Below, piece after piece: positions 24,022 to 31,514 of a stretch of 64,000 nucleotides of DNA. Position 1 is the first letter of the stretch, and each line of letters starts with the position of its first letter. Location: NCBI RefSeq assembly GCF_003667505.1, contig NZ_RCVJ01000070.1, positions 1-64,000 of the forward strand, written 5' to 3'. The translations under genes and the position numbers were made by a program. Source of the DNA: Micromonospora sp. BL4 (lineage in GTDB: Bacteria; Actinomycetota; Actinomycetes; Mycobacteriales; Micromonosporaceae). The notes under the pieces are model-generated. The model had not been told where the DNA came from. It searched no databases and was given only the letters and a program-made list of their open reading frames with translations.

Positions 24022-25163
24022 CCCGACCGGTCTACGTCCACGACCTCGACGGGCTGGCCGCGCACGCCCGGTCCGTCCGGGCCGCGCTGCCGCAGGGGGT
24101 CGAGCTGCTCTACGCGGTCAAGGCCAACCCGGACCCGGGCGTGCTGCGGACGCTCGCGCCGGTCGTCGACGGATTCGAGGCCGCCAGCCGTGGCGAGCTG
24201 CGGAGGCTGGCCGAGGTGCTGCCCGGCCGGGCGCCTGCCGCGTACGCCGGGCCCGGCAAGACCGACGAGGACCTCGCCGCAGCCCTCGCCGCCGGGGTGC
24301 ACCGCGTCCACGTCGAGTCGCCGGCCGAGCTGCGGCGTCTCGGTGCGCTGGCGGTCGCCTCGGGCCGGTCGGCCCAGGTGCTGTTGCGGGTGAACCTGCC
24401 GGTGGACGCGCCGGGCGCGAGCCTGGTGATGGGCGGCGGGCCCAGCCCGTTCGGCATGGATCCGGCCGACGCGGTGGAGTGTGCCCGCCGGCCGCCCGCC
24501 GGCGTCGAGGTGCGCGGAATCCACGCCCACCTGGCCAGCGGACTGGACGCCCCGCTCGCCGGCGCGGTCGCCGCCGCCGTGGTCCGCTGGTCCGTCGCCG
24601 AGGTCGGTGCCACCGAGGTCGATGTCGGGGGAGGCATGGCCGTCGACTACACCGACCCGGCGTCGCGATTCGACTGGGTGAGCTACGGCCCGGCCCTGGC
24701 GGGCCTCCTCGACGAGTATCCCGGCCTGCGGGTGCGCATCGAGCCGGGTCGGTCGGTCACCGCCTACTGCGGGGCGTACCTCACCGAGGTCATCGACGTG
24801 AAGCGCTCCTACGGCGAGTGGTTCGCGGTGGTGGCCGGCGGCACCCATCACCTGCGTACACCTGCCGCGAAGGGCCACCCGCAGCCGTTCAGCGTGCACC
24901 GGCGGCCGGATGCCGACGGCCCGCGCACCGACGGCGGGCCGGTCACCGTGGTCGGCCAGCTCTGCACCCCGAAGGACGTGTTGTCCCGCTCGGCCACCGC
25001 GGGGACGATCGGCGTGGGCGACGTGGTGGCCTTCGCCATGGCCGGGGCGTACGCCTGGAACATCAGTCACCGCGACTTCCTGCTGCACGAGCCGCCGCTG
25101 TTCCGCACCGGTGACCCGGATCAGGTGGCCGCCGACTGGGCGGCCCGACCGTTGCGGTCGTGA
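24018..25163 (+). CDS. type III PLP-dependent decarboxylase, PvsE/SbnH-like
   Basis: A 381-residue fold-type III decarboxylase of the LysA/ornithine decarboxylase group, from ATG 24018 overlapping synthetase 2 (ATGA). PLP Lys35 lies in LLYAVKANPDPG; HAHLASGLD (variant of HxGSG), VDVGGGM, EPGRSVTAYCG and the substrate Cys316 in GQLCTPKD are present. In staphyloferrin B (SbnH) and vibrioferrin (PvsE) assembly, such enzymes decarboxylate a citryl-amino acid intermediate rather than a free amino acid. It is the last gene of the operon; a stem-loop follows 15 bases after the stop. Confidence 0.88.
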   Translation: MTRPVYVHDLDGLAAHARSVRAALPQGVELLYAVKANPDPGVLRTLAPVVDGFEAASRGELRRLAEVLPGRAPAAYAGPGKTDEDLAAALAAGVHRVHVESPAELRRLGALAVASGRSAQVLLRVNLPVDAPGASLVMGGGPSPFGMDPADAVECARRPPAGVEVRGIHAHLASGLDAPLAGAVAAAVVRWSVAEVGATEVDVGGGMAVDYTDPASRFDWVSYGPALAGLLDEYPGLRVRIEPGRSVTAYCGAYLTEVIDVKRSYGEWFAVVAGGTHHLRTPAAKGHPQPFSVHRRPDADGPRTDGGPVTVVGQLCTPKDVLSRSATAGTIGVGDVVAFAMAGAYAWNISHRDFLLHEPPLFRTGDPDQVAADWAARPLRS

Positions 25164-25177
25164 CCCTGGACGCCGGT

Positions 25178-25211
25178 GGGCCGTCGGAGCGCATCAGCGC
25201 CCCGACGGCCC
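25178..25211. terminator. stem-loop terminator after siderophore operon
   Basis: GGGCCGTCGG and CCGACGGCCC (25178-25187, 25202-25211) pair, continue past one A/C mismatch into GCGC/GCGC, and close on an ATCA loop. There is no T tract, which is common in GC-rich actinobacteria. It separates the operon from the convergent protease gene. Confidence 0.65.
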
Positions 25212-25228
25212 GACGTCGTCAGCCGTGG

Positions 25229-26458
25229 TCAGCCGTTGTCGATCAAACTGGCGATCTCGTTGTAGATGAGGTGTGCCTTCGCGCCCTGGTTCGACGGGCA
25301 ACCACCGAGGTGGTGCAGGGCGATCACGCGGTGGCTGGCGTTCAACACCGGCGAGCCCGAGTTGCCGCCAGAGGTGTCACAGCTGTAGCTGATGTTCCAG
25401 GTGTTGTAGTTCGCGTTCCGTACGGTGCAGTTCGCGCCGTTCTGGGTGTCCTCGTAGATCGACAGCCGCTTCGGGCTGCCGTCGCCGTGCCCCGGAACGT
25501 ACATCCGCGTGCCGGTGGTGGTGGCGGTCGTCGCCAGGTACAGCGTGCCGTACGTCTGGATGTTGGCGAAGTTGTTCACCGAGTAGAGGGTGTAGTCCAG
25601 TTGGTTGGAGCCGCCGCTGCTCACCTTGTAGAGGGTGGCGCCGCTGACCTTGGTGCCGGCGCCGGGGTTCGAGCCGCCACAGGTCGCGCACTGGTAGTTG
25701 AACTGCATCTCGCTGCCGCTGACCGCGGACTGGGTTGAGAAGCAGTGCTTGTTCGTCAGCATGCGGTTGGTGTTGCCGACCCGCCAGGTGGTGCACAACC
25801 CACCGCCGCTGATCAGCAGCCGCGCCACCGCTCTGCCCCGGGCGTACTCGTTGGGGTGGCTGGTCTGGTAGCAGACCACGTCGCGACGGGCGTCGGTGCT
25901 GCAGACCGACTGCGTGGTGAAGTTGTGCTGCGCGATCTCCGCGCGGTCGTAGCCGCGCCAGAACCGGTCGATGGTCGCGGCGCTGCTGCGGGAGGCGCGG
26001 GTGCTGTGCAGCGTCACCACCGCGGTGTCGCCCTCCACCGACATCGCCCAGAAGCCCGGTTGCCCGTCGGTGGTGTAGTCCGCGCCGGTCGCCCGGTTCA
26101 GGTAGCGGTCGTACCGGTAGCTCTCCCGCCTGTCGGGGCTCGACACCGTCACGTAGTCGCCGTGCGCCAGGCGCAGTGAGCTGAAGTGCACCTTGACGTA
26201 CGATGCGCCGGGGTGGCGGATGATCTGCGTCCCGCCGTCCTGGGCGTAGGACAGCGAGCCGTTGATGGTCCGGAGTTCACCGACCGTGGTGACGCCCTCG
26301 GCCGAGAACTGCTCGGATTCGGGTGCCCGCTCGGAGTGCGGTGCGAGAGGTTGAACCGAGTACGCCTCGGCGGCCGGTACCGACAGCAGACTCAACCCGA
26401 GGGTGCCGGCGCTGAGCGCGACCGCCACCGTTCGTAGGCGGCGCAGGGCATGTTTCAT
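25229..26458 (-). CDS. secreted trypsin-like serine protease (lysyl-endopeptidase-like)
   Basis: A 409-residue exported protease. The signal peptide is residues 1-32 (MKHALRRLRTVAVALSAGTL..., cleavage after AEA). A 160-residue N-terminal region may be a propeptide or beta domain. The catalytic triad is His238 (MLTNKHC), Asp288 (NQLDYTL) and Ser367 (GGNSGSP). Several cysteine pairs (VCSTD, VVCYQ, GLCTTW, CATC, ANCTV, SYSCD, GGCPS) fit a disulfide-rich extracellular enzyme. Overall order resembles Achromobacter lysyl endopeptidase relatives. It has its own AT-rich upstream region and is not part of the siderophore operon. Confidence 0.82.
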   Translation of the reverse strand: MKHALRRLRTVAVALSAGTLGLSLLSVPAAEAYSVQPLAPHSERAPESEQFSAEGVTTVGELRTINGSLSYAQDGGTQIIRHPGASYVKVHFSSLRLAHGDYVTVSSPDRRESYRYDRYLNRATGADYTTDGQPGFWAMSVEGDTAVVTLHSTRASRSSAATIDRFWRGYDRAEIAQHNFTTQSVCSTDARRDVVCYQTSHPNEYARGRAVARLLISGGGLCTTWRVGNTNRMLTNKHCFSTQSAVSGSEMQFNYQCATCGGSNPGAGTKVSGATLYKVSSGGSNQLDYTLYSVNNFANIQTYGTLYLATTATTTGTRMYVPGHGDGSPKRLSIYEDTQNGANCTVRNANYNTWNISYSCDTSGGNSGSPVLNASHRVIALHHLGGCPSNQGAKAHLIYNEIASLIDNG

Positions 26459-26764
26459 CGTCGCTCCTCCCCAGGAACCAGCACCCAGACGTGCTTGCAG
26501 ACTTCATACCCGAAGCCAACAAGACATGCAAATCTATCTATCTTATATTGATCTACGAGGCCCACGTCGGCTCGTCCCACGGGGCGGATCAGGCTGAAGC
26601 GCGTCGTTTTCGACCGCGTTCCCGTCGGTGGGGTCGTCGGGTTGTGCTGCCGCCGGCGCGCGGGTGGCCGTCGCCAGGCCCCGCCGACCGGGTCAACGCA
26701 GGTCGAAGCGGGTGGCTCCCTGCCAACGCGGGTCGACGGGCAGGTCGCTAAACTGGGCGCTCGC
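26459..26764. other. 306-base gap with AT-rich protease promoter
   Basis: Region between the protease start and tRNA-Arg. The segment about 26510-26565 is markedly AT-rich (AATCTATCTATCTTATATTG) compared with its surroundings and contains a CTAT-repeated run. On the minus strand TTGCAT and TATGAA are spaced 17 bases apart, a weak -35/-10 candidate for the protease. No gene is supported. Confidence 0.45.
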
Positions 26765-26837
26765 GCCCTCGTAGCTCAGGGGATAGAGCATCGGTTTCCT
26801 AAACCGTGTGTCGCAGGTTCGAATCCTGCCGGGGGCA
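26765..26837 (+). tRNA. tRNA-Arg (anticodon CCT)
   Basis: A 73-base cloverleaf: acceptor GCCCTCG pairs with CGGGGGC (one T-G pair) and discriminator A at 26837; D arm GCTC/GAGC; anticodon loop TTCCTAA with CCT, reading AGG; five-base variable loop; T arm GCAGG-TTCGAAT-CCTGC. The outermost anticodon-stem pair is T-T, the only mismatch seen. No CCA is encoded; the next bases are CTT. No duplicated 3' end marking an integrated element was found within the window. Confidence 0.95.
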
Positions 26838-26904
26838 CTTCGAAGATCAGCGAAATGCCAGCTGACCATGGAATTGTCGGACCGTGGTGCCAGCCTCTGG
26901 AGGC

Positions 26905-27369
26905 ATGAAGCCCCTCGCCGTCCACTGCGCCGCCCTGAGCATCTCCTATGGCTTCTTCCTGCTGCGGGATGTGTGGTGCGATGCCGGCGACGACAACGAG
27001 TCGCGCCGAGACGCGCAGGGCCAGGTAGCCGGCGGGTCCACGTACCAGATCAGCGTCCCAGCCTCCTCGTATCCGCCCGAGATCGGTCTTGAGCTACGGG
27101 TCTGGGCCAGCGAGCCCGCGCCGGACAGAGGCTTCTGGGACGGATGTCGACAGCTTGAGCTGCACTGCCCTACCGGAGAGTTGGTCGTCGAGTTGATCGC
27201 CGCCGGAGGGGCGGCGGTGATCGCGCTTCCGCAGGGAGTCGGCGTCTACGGCGTCCGGGTCCATCGGAGGCAGGCCGACACCGAGGAGTTCCTCATCGAG
27301 CTGTGGTGGCGGACGCCGCTGCCGCCAGCCGACGATGACGAGGACTTCTACGGCGATCTGTGGACCTGA
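26905..27369 (+). CDS. hypothetical protein downstream of tRNA-Arg
   Basis: From ATG 26905 the protein has 154 residues; GTG 26884 would add seven. GGAGG is only one base from the ATG, so the upstream GTG may be the real start. The sequence is acidic (DEDFYGDLWT at the end) with a central beta-rich region (QISVPASSYPPEIGLELRVW, LVVELIAAGGAAVIALPQG, FLIELWWRTPLP). It has no signal peptide or TM segment and no recognised family. Size, acidity and location next to a tRNA are reminiscent of immunity-type proteins, but that is speculation. Confidence 0.55.
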   Translation: MKPLAVHCAALSISYGFFLLRDVWCDAGDDNESRRDAQGQVAGGSTYQISVPASSYPPEIGLELRVWASEPAPDRGFWDGCRQLELHCPTGELVVELIAAGGAAVIALPQGVGVYGVRVHRRQADTEEFLIELWWRTPLPPADDDEDFYGDLWT

Positions 27370-27598
27370 CCGGCCAGGACAGGGTGTAGGTGTCTTCGAT
27401 GGCGGCTGCCTGGCATCAACAGGTCAGCGGCCCGCGGGCGCAGTGGCGGGGTCGTCATGCTGGCATTGGCGTGCCCGAGACGACTTGCTGCCACCAGGAC
27501 GCCGTGCGAGTCAGCGACTCAACTCGCGTGCCGGAGGGCCCGGTGGCGACGGCATGGCCGCCCGACGCCACCGAGCCCTCGCTGTCACCGTTAGTTGG

Positions 27599-28861
27599 TC
27601 ATCCCAGGTACTTGGACACGACGCCGGCGTCGATGACCGCCTCTTCGCCGCTGGTGAGCGTGACCCAGTCGCTGTGGCCGTACCTGTTGGAGCCGCCGGT
27701 CTCGTTCAGGTAGTAGACCAGGTCGGAATCGGGCGAGGTGATGAAGCTGTACGGGTCGCGTACGTAGAACTCGGTCCGGTAGGTGCCCGGCCGCACCTGG
27801 GCGGTGTACGTGCCGTCCGGGTTCACGGTGGCCACCGCACCGAAGCCCTGGCCGCCCACCACGATCTGGTAGATGCCCTGTTCGCCGGGGGGTGCACCGG
27901 GCTCGCCGGCGTCCCGGACGTTGTCCCGGTCGCTGTCGACCCAGACGACGCCCCGTACGGTCGCCGGCTGGAGGACGGTCACCCGGGTGCGCAGGGTGTT
28001 GTTGTCCAGGGTCGTCTCGGTCGAGCTGGTCGACAGGGTGGCGGTCAGGTCGAGCACGTCGCCGGGGTTCGCGCCCGAGATGGTGGCCGCGATGTCGAGT
28101 CCGGCGCTGTTCTCGCCCGGGCGCAGCGGCCCGTGGGTGCAGCGCCAGCCCGGCTGACCTCCGGCGAGGTCATCGCCGTAGTCACAGGCCCAGCCCTCGT
28201 TGCTCTCGCTGTACCGAACGGCGCCGGTGGGCAGCGGCACGGTGACGGTCAGGTCGCCGGAGGGGGAGGTCCCGCTGTTCGACACGTACGAGCTGAGGCC
28301 GAACACCTCACCATCGATCAACTCGTGGTCGCTCGACTCGCTCACGAACCCGACGTCCACGGTGCCGGGGATGTAGCGCAGGCTGGCCTGCCCGGTGTTG
28401 TTGGCGGTGGACGACTCGCGACCGCCGGTGGCGGTCGCGCTTACCACGATCTCGTTGCCGACCGTGCCGGCGTCCACGCCGAACGGGATGCGCAGCGGCT
28501 CTGCCGTCGCACCAGCCGCGAGCGGCGCGTGGGTGCAGGTGGCAGGGGCCTGGAAGGTGCACCGCCAGCTGGGTGGGACCGAGAAACCGTCGGTGAACCA
28601 GGTGCCGTTGGGCAGGGACAGAGCCAGGGTGACGTCCTCGCTGGCCCTGGTGCCGGCGTTGTGGAGGCCAACCGTCAGGGCGGACGAGCCGCCGGTGTCA
28701 GGAACCTCGGTGGAGTCGAGGCTCGCGGTGACAACCAGGTCGGCCCGGGCAGGTGCCGCGCTGGCGGGGGCCGCGCCGAGTAGACCCGCCATGGTCACTG
28801 CCAGTGAACTCCCCGCGAGCGCACTGAGCCGGACGAGGCGGTGTCCAGAGGTTGCAGACAT
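27599..28861 (-). CDS. secreted surface protein with DUF11/CARDB-like and SdrD-B-like repeats
   Basis: A 420-residue exported protein from ATG 28861, with GGAAGGA upstream; an in-frame start at 28954 is rejected because it precedes the RBS and signal. The signal peptide is residues 1-36 (LAVTMAGLLGAAPASAAPA). The body has two DUF11/CARDB-like beta-sandwich units (DLVVTASLDSTEVPDTGGSS..., GTVDVGFVSESSDHELIDGE...), then a SdrD B-like domain (VRGVVWVDSDRDNVRDAGEP) with the calcium-site-like DSDRDNVRDAGE. No LPXTG motif or C-terminal TM helix is seen, so it is probably released or loosely wall-bound. An adhesive or structural role is likely, not demonstrable. Confidence 0.7.
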   Translation of the reverse strand: MSATSGHRLVRLSALAGSSLAVTMAGLLGAAPASAAPARADLVVTASLDSTEVPDTGGSSALTVGLHNAGTRASEDVTLALSLPNGTWFTDGFSVPPSWRCTFQAPATCTHAPLAAGATAEPLRIPFGVDAGTVGNEIVVSATATGGRESSTANNTGQASLRYIPGTVDVGFVSESSDHELIDGEVFGLSSYVSNSGTSPSGDLTVTVPLPTGAVRYSESNEGWACDYGDDLAGGQPGWRCTHGPLRPGENSAGLDIAATISGANPGDVLDLTATLSTSSTETTLDNNTLRTRVTVLQPATVRGVVWVDSDRDNVRDAGEPGAPPGEQGIYQIVVGGQGFGAVATVNPDGTYTAQVRPGTYRTEFYVRDPYSFITSPDSDLVYYLNETGGSNRYGHSDWVTLTSGEEAVIDAGVVSKYLG

Positions 28862-29229
28862 CGGATCCTTCCGTCGGAGGGATGACTCCGGGCCGACAGA
28901 CCCGGCCGGGACAACAAATTCCTGTTGTCCGTCTGCTGAGCGCTGCAAGATCAAGCCTCGTTACACCGCTTGGGGGAGGCCACTGATCGACGGTGATGGC
29001 ATGTCCACGAAGGAGTGTGGACACCGCAGAAGTCGAATGCCCAACGACCGGGCCGACAACCTTCATGTGCATGCTCTTCGATGGATGTGACGCCAACCCA
29101 CAACTGGCAGGCGTGCGGTCTTGAACAGGGCCGTCAGCGGGTGATTGGGTACGGAGCACGCTCGCCTGACCGGACCGAGCACGCGCCGCCCGCTCGGCGC
29201 GGCGGCCCCGCGAAACCAAGGACGTCGCC
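28862..29229. other. 368-base divergent promoter region
   Basis: Region between the surface protein and the small membrane protein. It contains the GGACAACA/TGTTGTCC inverted repeat listed separately, and no supported gene. Confidence 0.45.
28909..28930. promoter_or_regulatory. GGACAACA-N6-TGTTGTCC inverted repeat
   Basis: A perfect 8-base inverted repeat with an AATTCC spacer lies 48 bases upstream of the surface protein start. It could be an operator or a leader hairpin. No regulator gene is adjacent. Confidence 0.4.
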
Positions 29230-29715
29230 ATGTTGTTTCTCGTGTTGCTTCTCGCCGCGCTGGCCGGGGCCGCCACCGCGGTGGTCCTCGCCGTTCGCGG
29301 GTTCGTCGCGGCGTTCCGGAGAGCAGGGCGTTCCCGGGCCGGATGGCTGCGGGTGGCGGCGCTCCTCGCCGGTGCCGGCACCATCGCCGTGTACACGTGG
29401 GGACTTCTCCACCTCGGCGTCGCGGTGCTGCAGGCGGAGGACGGTGGAGCCGGGTCCTCCCCGATCCAACCGTGTCGGGAAGGCGGGCCGCAGTTGGCGA
29501 GTCAGGTCACCGGGTACGGAGTCAGCTACCTGCCGCTCCGTTTCGAATGCCACCTCGGCCGTGGCGGCACGTACATCACATCGTCCGTGCCGGGGTACGT
29601 CAACCAGGCCGCGGGGGCCCTCGGACTGGTCACGGCCGTGTGTGGGGTCCTCGCGACCACGACGGCAAAGCGCTCCCGGCCGCCGGTCGCGCACACAACC
29701 GATCGCGACAACTGA
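29230..29715 (+). CDS. hypothetical membrane protein
   Basis: A 161-residue protein with three hydrophobic helices: residues 1-24 (MLFLVLLLAALAGAATAVVL), 43-68 and about 127-145 (AAGALGLVTAVCGVLATTTA). A 55-residue segment between helices two and three is probably extracytoplasmic and holds two cysteines (PIQPCREGG and LRFECHLGRGG) that could form a disulfide. No family is recognised. The start ATG 29230 follows GGACGTCGCC, a weak RBS. It is convergent with the lipoprotein at 29792. Confidence 0.6.
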   Translation: MLFLVLLLAALAGAATAVVLAVRGFVAAFRRAGRSRAGWLRVAALLAGAGTIAVYTWGLLHLGVAVLQAEDGGAGSSPIQPCREGGPQLASQVTGYGVSYLPLRFECHLGRGGTYITSSVPGYVNQAAGALGLVTAVCGVLATTTAKRSRPPVAHTTDRDN

Positions 29716-29791
29716 TCGCGGCGATGGTGTTCCCCGCCGGAAACGGTCGGTGCCCTCCGGATCATCCGGAGGGCACCGCTTTCCACCAGGG

Positions 29792-30550
29792 TCAGAGGAA
29801 CTTGTACATCTCCGCGGAGGCCGCCTCGGTCTCGTTGGCGGGCGGCGCGCTCACCGAGACCTTCTCGCCGAAGCCGCTCATGCGCATGTCGGTGACCAGA
29901 TCGCCCACGGTCTTCGTGGCGATCGTGTAGGACAGCGCGGTGAGACGGCCGTCGGCGTCGACGGTCGCTTCGAACGGGATCGCCTTCGGGTCCTTCGCCA
30001 GCTTCGCCGACGACTCCAGGCCCTCGCGCATGCCGCCATCGGTGCTGGCGGCCTCGGCCGCCTTGCCCAGGTCGGCGGTACCGGTGTAACGGCCGCCGCC
30101 CACCTCCTGCGCGGACACGACGCCGCCGATGAGGCCGGTCTGCGCCTTGATGTCGAAGGACTGGCGCAGCGTGCTGGTCGGCCGGAGCTTGGTGAGGTCG
30201 ATCTTCATCCACGGCTTCTCGCCCTCGAGCGAGTCCGACTTGATGTAGGCGGCGTCGCCGATCAGGCGGGCCTCCATCGGCTCCGGAGCGTTGCCGGTCA
30301 CCTGGACCGCCCGGGAGGCGGGATCCATCTTTCCGCTGAGGGTGATCGATTGGGTGCCGGCCTTCACCGAGGCGTCCATGGTGACGGTGCCGCCGAGGCT
30401 GCGATCCATGGCCTGCCGGATGGTGGTGACCGGGTCGGCCTTGGACGCGGCGGCTGGGGGTGCGGCGGAGTCGCCGCCGGAGTCGGTGCCGCAGCCCGCC
30501 ACGAGGGCGGCGAAGAGGGCGATCGAAAGGGTTGGGATCAGTCGACGCAT
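29792..30550 (-). CDS. LppX/LprAFG-like lipoprotein
   Basis: A 252-residue lipoprotein from ATG 30550. The signal peptide MRRLIPTLSIALFAALVAGC ends in lipobox LVAGC, with Cys20 for lipidation. The mature part alternates short beta strands (GTVTMDASVKAGTQSITLSG, AYIKSDSL, GRYTGTADLG, LSYTIATKTVGDLVTDMRM), fitting the half-barrel of mycobacterial LppX and LprA/F/G proteins, which carry lipids. Actinomycetes hold many paralogues of unknown cargo. The gene lies alone, and a perfect 28-base palindrome sits 115 bases upstream of its start. Confidence 0.75.
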   Translation of the reverse strand: MRRLIPTLSIALFAALVAGCGTDSGGDSAAPPAAASKADPVTTIRQAMDRSLGGTVTMDASVKAGTQSITLSGKMDPASRAVQVTGNAPEPMEARLIGDAAYIKSDSLEGEKPWMKIDLTKLRPTSTLRQSFDIKAQTGLIGGVVSAQEVGGGRYTGTADLGKAAEAASTDGGMREGLESSAKLAKDPKAIPFEATVDADGRLTALSYTIATKTVGDLVTDMRMSGFGEKVSVSAPPANETEAASAEMYKFL

Positions 30551-30664
30551 AGACGTGACCCTAACGGACAGCCGCTGGCCTATTCGCCCGGGCATCAACC
30601 CCGCCGCGATTCACGTCTGTCTGTGTAACGAGAAACCGTGGAAATGCGCTACGCCTCGCCAGCC

Positions 30665-30692
30665 AGCCTATTCCCACCGGTGGGAATAGGCT
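30665..30692. promoter_or_regulatory. perfect 28-base palindrome
   Basis: AGCCTATTCCCACC is followed immediately by its exact reverse complement with no spacer. It lies 87 bases downstream of the clpP stop and 115 bases upstream of the lipoprotein start, both read from the minus strand. It could end clpP transcripts, but a hairpin needs a loop and would lose two or three central pairs; a dimeric protein-binding site is as likely. Confidence 0.6.
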
Positions 30693-30778
30693 CCGACGTA
30701 TCGGGGCCGGCACTACTCGGGCCCGTACGTGCCTGGTCGGACGCGGATCGAGGGGGCCGCGTCCGGCACTGGCACGGG

Positions 30779-31378
30779 TCAGTCCGTGGGTAGCTGCTCG
30801 GCCCGGGCGAGCACGTGATCGATCAGGCCGTACTCCAGGGCCTGTTCGGCGGTGAACCAGCGGTCCCGGTCCCAGTCCCGCTGGATCTCGGCCAGGGTCC
30901 GTCCACTGTGCTGTGCGATCAGCTCCTGCATGGTCCGCTTCACGTGCAGCATGTTCTCCGCCTGGATGGTGATGTCCGAGGCGGTGCCGCCCATCCCGCC
31001 GGACGGCTGGTGCATCATGATCCGCGAGTGCGGCAGCGCGTACCGCTTGCCGGCCGCGCCAGCGCAGAGCAGGAACTGCCCCATCGAACCGGCGAACCCC
31101 AGCGCCAGCGTGGCCACGTCGTTGCGGACGTAGCGCATCGTGTCGTAGACCGCCATCCCGGCGCTCACCGAGCCGCCCGGCGAGTTGATGTAGAGGTAGA
31201 TGTCCCGCTCGGCGTCCTCGGCGGCGAGCAGCAGGATCTGGGCGCAGATCTGGTTGGCCGATTCCTCGGTCACCTCGGTGCCGAGGAAGACGATCCGCTC
31301 CCGCAGCAGCCGCTCGAACACCTGGTCACCGAAGGACGGCTGCCCGCCGTCCAGCATCCGCACGCCATTCTCGATCAT
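30779..31378 (-). CDS. clpP: ATP-dependent Clp protease proteolytic subunit, ClpP paralogue
   Basis: A 199-residue ClpP, normal length. Catalytic Ser98 (GFAGSMGQ), His123 (RIMMHQPSGG) and the Asp near 172 (WDRDRW) keep canonical positions. It forms heptamer-based chambers fed by a Clp ATPase. The residues around the nucleophile read GFAGSMG instead of the usual GQAASMG, as in Streptomyces ClpP3-type paralogues, rather than the essential ClpP1/ClpP2. It has no second clpP beside it, unlike the Streptomyces clpP3-clpP4 operon. Its promoter region carries two PopR-type palindromes and the popR-like gene lies just upstream, so it is probably induced when the main ClpP is lacking. Confidence 0.9.
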   Translation of the reverse strand: MIENGVRMLDGGQPSFGDQVFERLLRERIVFLGTEVTEESANQICAQILLLAAEDAERDIYLYINSPGGSVSAGMAVYDTMRYVRNDVATLALGFAGSMGQFLLCAGAAGKRYALPHSRIMMHQPSGGMGGTASDITIQAENMLHVKRTMQELIAQHSGRTLAEIQRDWDRDRWFTAEQALEYGLIDHVLARAEQLPTD

Positions 31379-31473
31379 TCGTAGCCGCCCTCCGCCGCGC
31401 CGGCGGGCGGCGGGACCGCCCGGTGAACCGGCCCCTCCAGCGTGCGTGCGGCGACGGTGGCTGGCCCAGGGAT

Positions 31474-31488
31474 TCTGCCGGCGGCAGA
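31474..31488. promoter_or_regulatory. PopR-type box 1, TCTGCC-N3-GGCAGA
   Basis: TCTGCCGGCGGCAGA exactly fits the TCTGCC-N3-GGCAGA palindrome reported for PopR binding upstream of clpP3 in Streptomyces lividans (recalled, not checked here). It is 96 bases upstream of the clpP start on the minus strand. Confidence 0.75.
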
Positions 31489-31503
31489 TCCGCCGACGGC
31501 AGA
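31489..31503. promoter_or_regulatory. PopR-type box 2, adjacent to box 1
   Basis: TCCGCCGACGGCAGA differs from the palindrome by one base and abuts box 1 with no gap, giving two head-to-tail 15-base sites. It ends 12 bases before the stop codon of the popR-like gene, so the clpP promoter region lies in the short space between the two genes. Confidence 0.7.
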
Positions 31504-31514
31504 ACCGGCGCGAC

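Noticed and set aside
26765..26837. tRNA-linked attachment site of an integrated element
   Set aside because: No copy of the tRNA 3' end and no integrase were found within the window.
27390..27713. 107-codon plus-strand frame after the hypothetical gene
   Set aside because: It overlaps the end of the surface protein gene on the other strand and has no family, RBS or coding pattern.
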